Shown piece after piece: positions 60,423-64,000 of a stretch of DNA of 64,000 nt. Origin of the DNA: Brevibacterium epidermidis NBRC 14811 (GTDB lineage Bacteria > Actinomycetota > Actinomycetes > Actinomycetales > Brevibacteriaceae); NCBI RefSeq assembly GCF_001570805.1, contig NZ_BCSJ01000003.1, positions 434,001 to 498,000 on the forward strand, written 5' to 3'. Position numbers and translations under genes: made by a program. Numbering within the stretch: the stretch's first letter is position 1; each line of letters begins with the position of its first letter. The notes beneath the pieces are model-generated. The model worked only from the letters and a program-made list of their open reading frames with translations. It was not told the DNA's origin and ran no database searches.

Positions 60423-60749
60423 CAGTTTCCTCTTCGTGGTGGCTGCTCGAATGCGTGAAAACCGCCGGCGTCGGCGGCTTTCGGTCGTCCGAACAGGTTC
60501 AGGTGGACCTAGGATCATTTGTGATCACAAATCTGCTAACGCTATGTAATCACAGTGTTCACTGAACTTCCAATGGCAATTCGCTGAATGAGGGCGTGGG
60601 GCTGAGCCCCGAGGTCGGTGAGATCCGAGTCGGATCAGACCGTTGGCAGACAGGTGCGCCTGCGCGGCAGGCACGACGTGCCGAGCGCAGTCGGACGAGG
60701 CCGGAAGCAGGCAGAAGGAGCTGCGGCAGGCAAGCCCTTCCCGGAAATG
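60423..60749. other. 327-bp gap: control region of binding-protein copy 1 and 3' flank of ogt
   Basis: The left part holds the operators listed separately. The right part (60595-60720) contains small perfect hairpins GGGGCTGAGCCCC, GCCTGC-GCG-GCAGGC and GGCAC-GAC-GTGCC that could end ogt transcription. No gene is seen. Confidence 0.55.
60517..60564 (-). promoter_or_regulatory. Palindromic operators upstream of binding-protein copy 1
   Basis: ATTTGTGATCACAAAT at 60517-60532 is a perfect 16-bp palindrome, a common shape for GntR or similar dimeric repressors. A second site CAGTG-TT-CACTG lies at 60553-60564, with a partial TGTAATCACA between them. They lie 95-142 bp before the start codon on the minus strand, the expected promoter position. 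No such site is seen before copy 2. Confidence 0.65.
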
Positions 60750-61274
60750 TCAGAACAGCGGCTGTGGTAGGGCGTCTTCGAATTCGAGAAGACGCCTCTT
60801 GGTCTCGAGTTCGTGCCCGGGCAGTCCGCCGGAGTACCCGCCGAGTCCGTCACCGGCGACAACCCGATGACAGGGGACGATGATCGGAATCGGATTGAGC
60901 CCCATGATCCCGCCGACAGCACGCGCCGGAATCCCGGTGCCGCTGGCTTCGGCGAGCTGTCCGTACGTGACCGTGGTCCCTGCCGGAACCTTTTCGGCCA
61001 AGGTCGTCAGCACGGCCCTCGCGACGTTCGATACCTGACCGAAGTCCACGGGCAGATCAAAATCGCCGAGGCGGCCGTCGAAGTACGCTCGCAACTGGGC
61101 GACCGCCTCGGCGAGGATCGGATCCGAGGCGGCGGCCTCCTCGGCGGGGATCAGGACGGAGTCGTCGGTCGCCTCGGGGGACGTGCTCCATTCGAGCCGG
61201 ACGATCGACCGGCTGTCGCTGGTCACGGTGATGGGGCCGACGAAGGTGTCGACGGATGCTGAGATGGTCGCCAT
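60750..61274 (-). CDS. ogt: Methylated-DNA--protein-cysteine S-methyltransferase
   Basis: 174 aa. Active-site PCHRV with the acceptor Cys at 135 (IIVPCHRVVAGDGLGGYSGG), preceded by the helix-turn-helix (TTVTYGQLAEASGTGIPARAVGGIM). It removes methyl groups from O6-methylguanine by a one-time self-methylation. The N-terminal half is the usual short beta domain. It lies between two paralogous transporter binding-protein genes without obvious functional link. Confidence 0.95.
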   Translation of the reverse strand: MATISASVDTFVGPITVTSDSRSIVRLEWSTSPEATDDSVLIPAEEAAASDPILAEAVAQLRAYFDGRLGDFDLPVDFGQVSNVARAVLTTLAEKVPAGTTVTYGQLAEASGTGIPARAVGGIMGLNPIPIIVPCHRVVAGDGLGGYSGGLPGHELETKRRLLEFEDALPQPLF

Positions 61275-61350
61275 GAGATGTCCTCCGTTCGCAGCCGCGC
61301 GCCGAACACGGAGTCGACTGCGATACTCAGTCGAGTCTACTCACGCGACT

Positions 61351-61384
61351 GTGCCCTCCCGACTCATCAGAGTCGGGAGGGCAC
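61351..61384. terminator. Terminator hairpin downstream of binding-protein copy 2
   Basis: Perfect 15-bp arms (61351-61365 and 61370-61384) with loop ATCA, 93 bp after the stop of the minus-strand gene and 77 bp before the start of ogt. It should separate the transporter operon from ogt. T run absent. Confidence 0.8.
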
Positions 61385-61476
61385 AGGTCGTTCATGATTG
61401 CGTGCCGCGTACTGGGGAAGTCCGCAGCTGAGAAGAGGATGAGTTCCTCAGCGCAGCTGCTGCCGCGGCGTTCGAA

Positions 61477-62382
61477 TCACTTCTCGTCAGGCAGTTCACC
61501 TTCGTAGGCGTCAGGGTTGGCCTTCAGCCATTCGGCGATAGCCTTCTTGCCATCGTCCTTGTATTCGTTGACGACGAGGTCCTCGAGGTCTCCGTACTGC
61601 TTGTCGTCGAGCTTGATGTTGCCGATGTAGTCAGCGGCATCGGAGAACTCCTCGCCGAAGCCCTTGGTCGCGGTGAAGTGGAGCTTCTCCGGGTCGCCCA
61701 TCGCACCCTTCGGATCCTTCAGATCCTTGACGGGGTACTCGTTGTTCGCCCAGAAGGGACGCCACAGGGTGACGACGATGTCCTTCTCCGCTTCGGTCGC
61801 ATTGCCGAGCTCGGTGAGCATGGCAGCGGTCGACGAGGTGACGAGCTCGTATTCGCCGTCGAGACCGTATTCCGGAATCATCGCCTTGGTGGCCTTCGTC
61901 AGACCGGCACCGGGCTCGATTCCGATGATCTCGCCGCCGAAGTCCTTGCCCTTGCCCTTGAGATCTTCGATCGAGTTGATGTCCTTCATGTACTTCGGGA
62001 CGGCGATCGTGAGGACGGCGTTGTCGTAGTAGGCGCCGATATCTTCGAGGTCGTCACCGTACTCATCGATGTACTGCTTGTGCGTGACCTCGGGCCACGA
62101 AGACGGATACATGTCGATATCGCCATTGGCGACACCGGCGTACAGGACGGCGGCGTCGTTGAAGGTCTCTGTCTCGACGTTGTAGCCCATCTTGCCCAGC
62201 TGATCCTCGAGCAGGAGCGAGATGCTCTGGCCGTCGGTCCAGCCGGTGACGTAGCCGAGCTTGATGTCGCCCTTGTCGCCGCCTCCGCCGTCGTCCTTTG
62301 CGGCTTCCTGCGAGCAACCGGTCAGAGCAAGGCCGAGGGCTGCGACTGCAGCGACGAATGGGGTGAGGAATCTTCTCTTCAT
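61477..62382 (-). CDS. Glycine betaine/quaternary amine ABC transporter substrate-binding lipoprotein (copy 2)
   Basis: 301 aa from the ATG at 62382, with AAAGGAAC upstream. Lipobox ALTGC, then the same fold and motifs as copy 1: LGYVTGWTDGQSISLLLEDQ, GDIDMYPSSWPEVTHKQYID, IIGIEPGAGLTKATKAMI, VVTLWRPFWANNEYPVKDL. It follows the permease by 53 bp in the same direction, so this is the binding protein of the ATPase-permease operon. Tail DAYEGELPDEK. Confidence 0.93.
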   Translation of the reverse strand: MKRRFLTPFVAAVAALGLALTGCSQEAAKDDGGGGDKGDIKLGYVTGWTDGQSISLLLEDQLGKMGYNVETETFNDAAVLYAGVANGDIDMYPSSWPEVTHKQYIDEYGDDLEDIGAYYDNAVLTIAVPKYMKDINSIEDLKGKGKDFGGEIIGIEPGAGLTKATKAMIPEYGLDGEYELVTSSTAAMLTELGNATEAEKDIVVTLWRPFWANNEYPVKDLKDPKGAMGDPEKLHFTATKGFGEEFSDAADYIGNIKLDDKQYGDLEDLVVNEYKDDGKKAIAEWLKANPDAYEGELPDEK

Positions 62383-62435
62383 TGTTTGTTCCTTTTCTCT
62401 AGTGATCGACTGTTGAGACTGTGTGGTCAATCGGT

Positions 62436-63335
62436 TCAGGCCGCTGCCGCAGCCGTCTTGTTCTTCGCGCTGCGGCGACGCAGACCTGCCACGAGCGAGT
62501 GCGGGTAGTCCTTCGCATTGCCCAGGGCCGCAGTGACGCGGTCGAGGTAGACCGCGATGATGACGACACCAAGTCCGGCTTCGACACCGAGCGGCAGGTT
62601 CTGGGTGGCGATCGCTTCGACGACGTTCTTTCCGAGTCCGTCGGCGCCGACCATGCCGGCGATGACGGCCATGGCCAGTGCGAGCATGATGACCTGGTTG
62701 ATGCCGGCCATGATCGTCGGTGTGGCCAACGGCAGCTGGACTCCGCGGAGGATCTGGCCGGGAGTCGCACCGAAGGACTGTCCGGCTTCGACCGTCTCCG
62801 AATCGACCCCGCGGATGCCGAGCTCAGTGAACCGCACACCTGGGGGCAGGGCGAAGATGACCGTTGCCACGAGGCCCGGGACAACGCCGATGCCGAAGAA
62901 GGTGACGGCGGGGATGAGGTAGACGAAGGACGGCATCGTCTGCATGAAGTCGAGGATCGGTTTGATGACCGTGGACGCAGCCTCGTTGCGTGCCGCGAGG
63001 ATGCCCACCGGCACGGCGATGATGACGGCGATGACGGCGGCGATGAGGACGAGCGCCAGAGTCTGCATCGAGGCCACCCATTGGCCCATTGTCATGATGA
63101 AGAACATCGTGATCACTGTGCCCACAGCCATCTGCCAGGACCTCAGCACCCAGCCGATGAGCGCCAGCAGAAGGATGATGACGAGTGGGTGGAGGTCGAC
63201 GAGCACATTGGTGAGGACCTCGATGAGGAAGTTGAACAGCCAGGTGACGGCGTCGAAGAACCAGGCGACGTTCTCCTTGAGCCAGTCGAACGCTGTGTCG
63301 ACCCAGGCTCCGATCGGAATTCTGATGTTCTCCAT
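62436..63335 (-). CDS. Glycine betaine-type ABC transporter permease
   Basis: 299 aa, start overlapping the ATPase stop by one base (TGATG). A long first cytoplasmic/helical lead (GAWVDTAFDWLKENVAWFFD) as in ProW/OpuAB, then five to six membrane segments. The ATPase-contact loop reads IRGVDSETVEAGQSFGATPGQILRGVQLPLATPTIMAGI, the EAA motif of binding-protein-dependent permeases. It imports compatible solutes such as betaine or proline betaine for osmotic protection. Confidence 0.94.
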   Translation of the reverse strand: MENIRIPIGAWVDTAFDWLKENVAWFFDAVTWLFNFLIEVLTNVLVDLHPLVIILLLALIGWVLRSWQMAVGTVITMFFIMTMGQWVASMQTLALVLIAAVIAVIIAVPVGILAARNEAASTVIKPILDFMQTMPSFVYLIPAVTFFGIGVVPGLVATVIFALPPGVRFTELGIRGVDSETVEAGQSFGATPGQILRGVQLPLATPTIMAGINQVIMLALAMAVIAGMVGADGLGKNVVEAIATQNLPLGVEAGLGVVIIAVYLDRVTAALGNAKDYPHSLVAGLRRRSAKNKTAAAAA

Positions 63336-64000
63336 CAGCGTTCACCCCTTTCTCCGGCGGCCTGCGGTGCGACGGCATCATCACTCTCGGCCAGGACCTG
63401 ATCGATGATCCCGGTGTCGACCGGCTCGGGCCAGTCTTCGACGGCGACTTCCGTCGCCTGATCGTCATTGCCGCCCTGGTTGCCGAGTGCGGCGAGCAGG
63501 GTGGCTCGGGGCACGACTCCGACGAGTTCGCCCTCGGCGTCGGTGACGGGCACCGGCATAGGCATCTCTGCCGTCGGCAGGAAGAGGTCGATGAGCAGGT
63601 CGTCCGGAGATGCAGGGTGGGCGATCGGCTTGATGATCTCGTCGAGAGTCGTGGCGCCCGTGCGGATGTGCTCGACGCAGTCACGGTCGCTGACGAGGCC
63701 GAGGAACTTCCGGTCCCTGTCCGTGACATACAGGCCCGAGGAACTGTTCTCGCGCATGGTGCGCAGCGCGACTCGGGGACCGTTGTTGTTGGTCACGATC
63801 AGTCGCGCCTTCTCCATGACGTTGTTGGCGGTCAGGACGCGTGCCCGGTCGACGTCGTGGACGAACTGTGCGACGTAGTCGTTGGCCGGGTCGGTGAGGA
63901 TGTCCTCCGGGGTGCCGACCTGGACGATGCGTCCGTTGCGCATCACCGCGATGCGGTCACCGAGGAACATTGCCTCATTGAGGTCGTGGGTGATGAAGAT
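63335..64000 (-). CDS. Glycine betaine-type ABC transporter ATPase with CBS pair (N-terminus outside window)
   Basis: 222 codons visible and open to the window edge. It begins within the H-loop, IFITHDLNEAMFLGDRIAVM, followed by RNGRIVQVGTPEDILTDPAND typical of ProV/OpuAA. A tandem CBS region follows (GLYVTDRDRKFLGLVSDRD, MPVPVTDAEGELVGVVPRATL), which in OpuA senses ionic strength or cyclic di-AMP and gates transport. The C-terminus is acidic (IIDQVLAESDDAVAPQ). First gene of the ATPase-permease-binding protein operon. Confidence 0.95.
   Translation of the reverse strand: MFITHDLNEAMFLGDRIAVMRNGRIVQVGTPEDILTDPANDYVAQFVHDVDRARVLTANNVMEKARLIVTNNNGPRVALRTMRENSSSGLYVTDRDRKFLGLVSDRDCVEHIRTGATTLDEIIKPIAHPASPDDLLIDLFLPTAEMPMPVPVTDAEGELVGVVPRATLLAALGNQGGNDDQATEVAVEDWPEPVDTGIIDQVLAESDDAVAPQAAGERGER

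Noticed and set aside
1..64000. CRISPR arrays, tRNA/rRNA genes, prophage or intact transposase genes
   Set aside because: None seen. The tandem repeats have no unique equal-length spacers as in CRISPR, and no transposase, integrase or phage structural motifs appear in any frame.

Overview
The window is a continuous stretch of a high-GC actinobacterial chromosome. Supporting signs are strong G/C preference at third codon positions, many GTG starts, four-base start/stop overlaps, an LPXTG wall-anchored protein, a DUF222-type HNH protein, actinobacterial-style CtaG/CopD and fused MrpA(B) proteins, and a cysteine-free L28/L33/S14 ribosomal cluster. My best guess is Brevibacterium or a close Micrococcales relative. 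This is inference from gene content, not a database match. I see no rRNA, tRNA, CRISPR array, prophage or intact insertion sequence.

Layout. 1-2.3 kb: a citrate/dicarboxylate-type two-component system, cut by the window start. 2.3-4.5 kb: a repeat-rich gap and a class B penicillin-binding protein. 4.6-9 kb: an aldehyde dehydrogenase, divergent from a PLP enzyme coupled to a sugar-lactone oxidase. 9-14.1 kb: an alpha/beta hydrolase, an MHS-family transporter, a Q/D/N/G-rich lipoprotein and purB. 14.4-17.1 kb: three coupled genes (a small WXG-like helical protein, an unknown protein, and a membrane-linked alpha/beta hydrolase) that resemble a type VII/ESX-style cargo set. 17.5-21 kb: E1alpha-E1beta-E2 of a branched-chain or pyruvate dehydrogenase complex without E3. 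21.2-26.1 kb: a membrane protein, the ribosomal proteins L28-L33-S14, HU, and a copper/cytochrome oxidase assembly protein. 26.5-33.9 kb: a second MHS transporter, 3-hydroxybutyrate dehydrogenase, a LysR regulator divergent from 3-hydroxyisobutyrate dehydrogenase, a YggS-type PLP protein and an NHLRC2-like thioredoxin/NHL protein. 34-37.7 kb (minus): an LPXTG surface protein, an ABC-ATPase-like protein that has lost its catalytic motifs, and an anchored exported protein. 38-39.9 kb: dcd coupled to an unknown gene. 40-50 kb: mrpA(B)CDEFG continuing by overlapping stops and starts into a response regulator, a histidine kinase and a lipoprotein. 50-55 kb: an S9 peptidase, nagA and a DUF222/HNH protein. 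55.6-59.3 kb: a degenerate isochorismatase-fold protein, a membrane protein, a PCuAC copper chaperone and a Tat-exported DyP peroxidase. 59.5-64 kb (minus): a glycine-betaine-type ABC transporter (ATPase, permease, binding protein), Ogt, and a second paralogous binding protein with its own palindromic operator.

Non-coding structure. At least seven intergenic gaps, nearly all right after a stop codon, carry two to five imperfect tandem repeats of about 20-35 bp. The repeat sequence differs at each site. The clearest is a five-unit array with exact 20-bp period at 59441-59540. Two long inverted repeats (arms of 22 and 27 bp), a 46-bp perfect palindrome, and an apparent excess of the octamer GCCGAGGC/GCCTCGGC across the window are also unexplained by the gene list. 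The strongest candidates for new biology are the 14.4-17.1 kb module, the pseudo-ABC-ATPase surface-protein operon, and the Mrp antiporter operon fused to its own signalling system.
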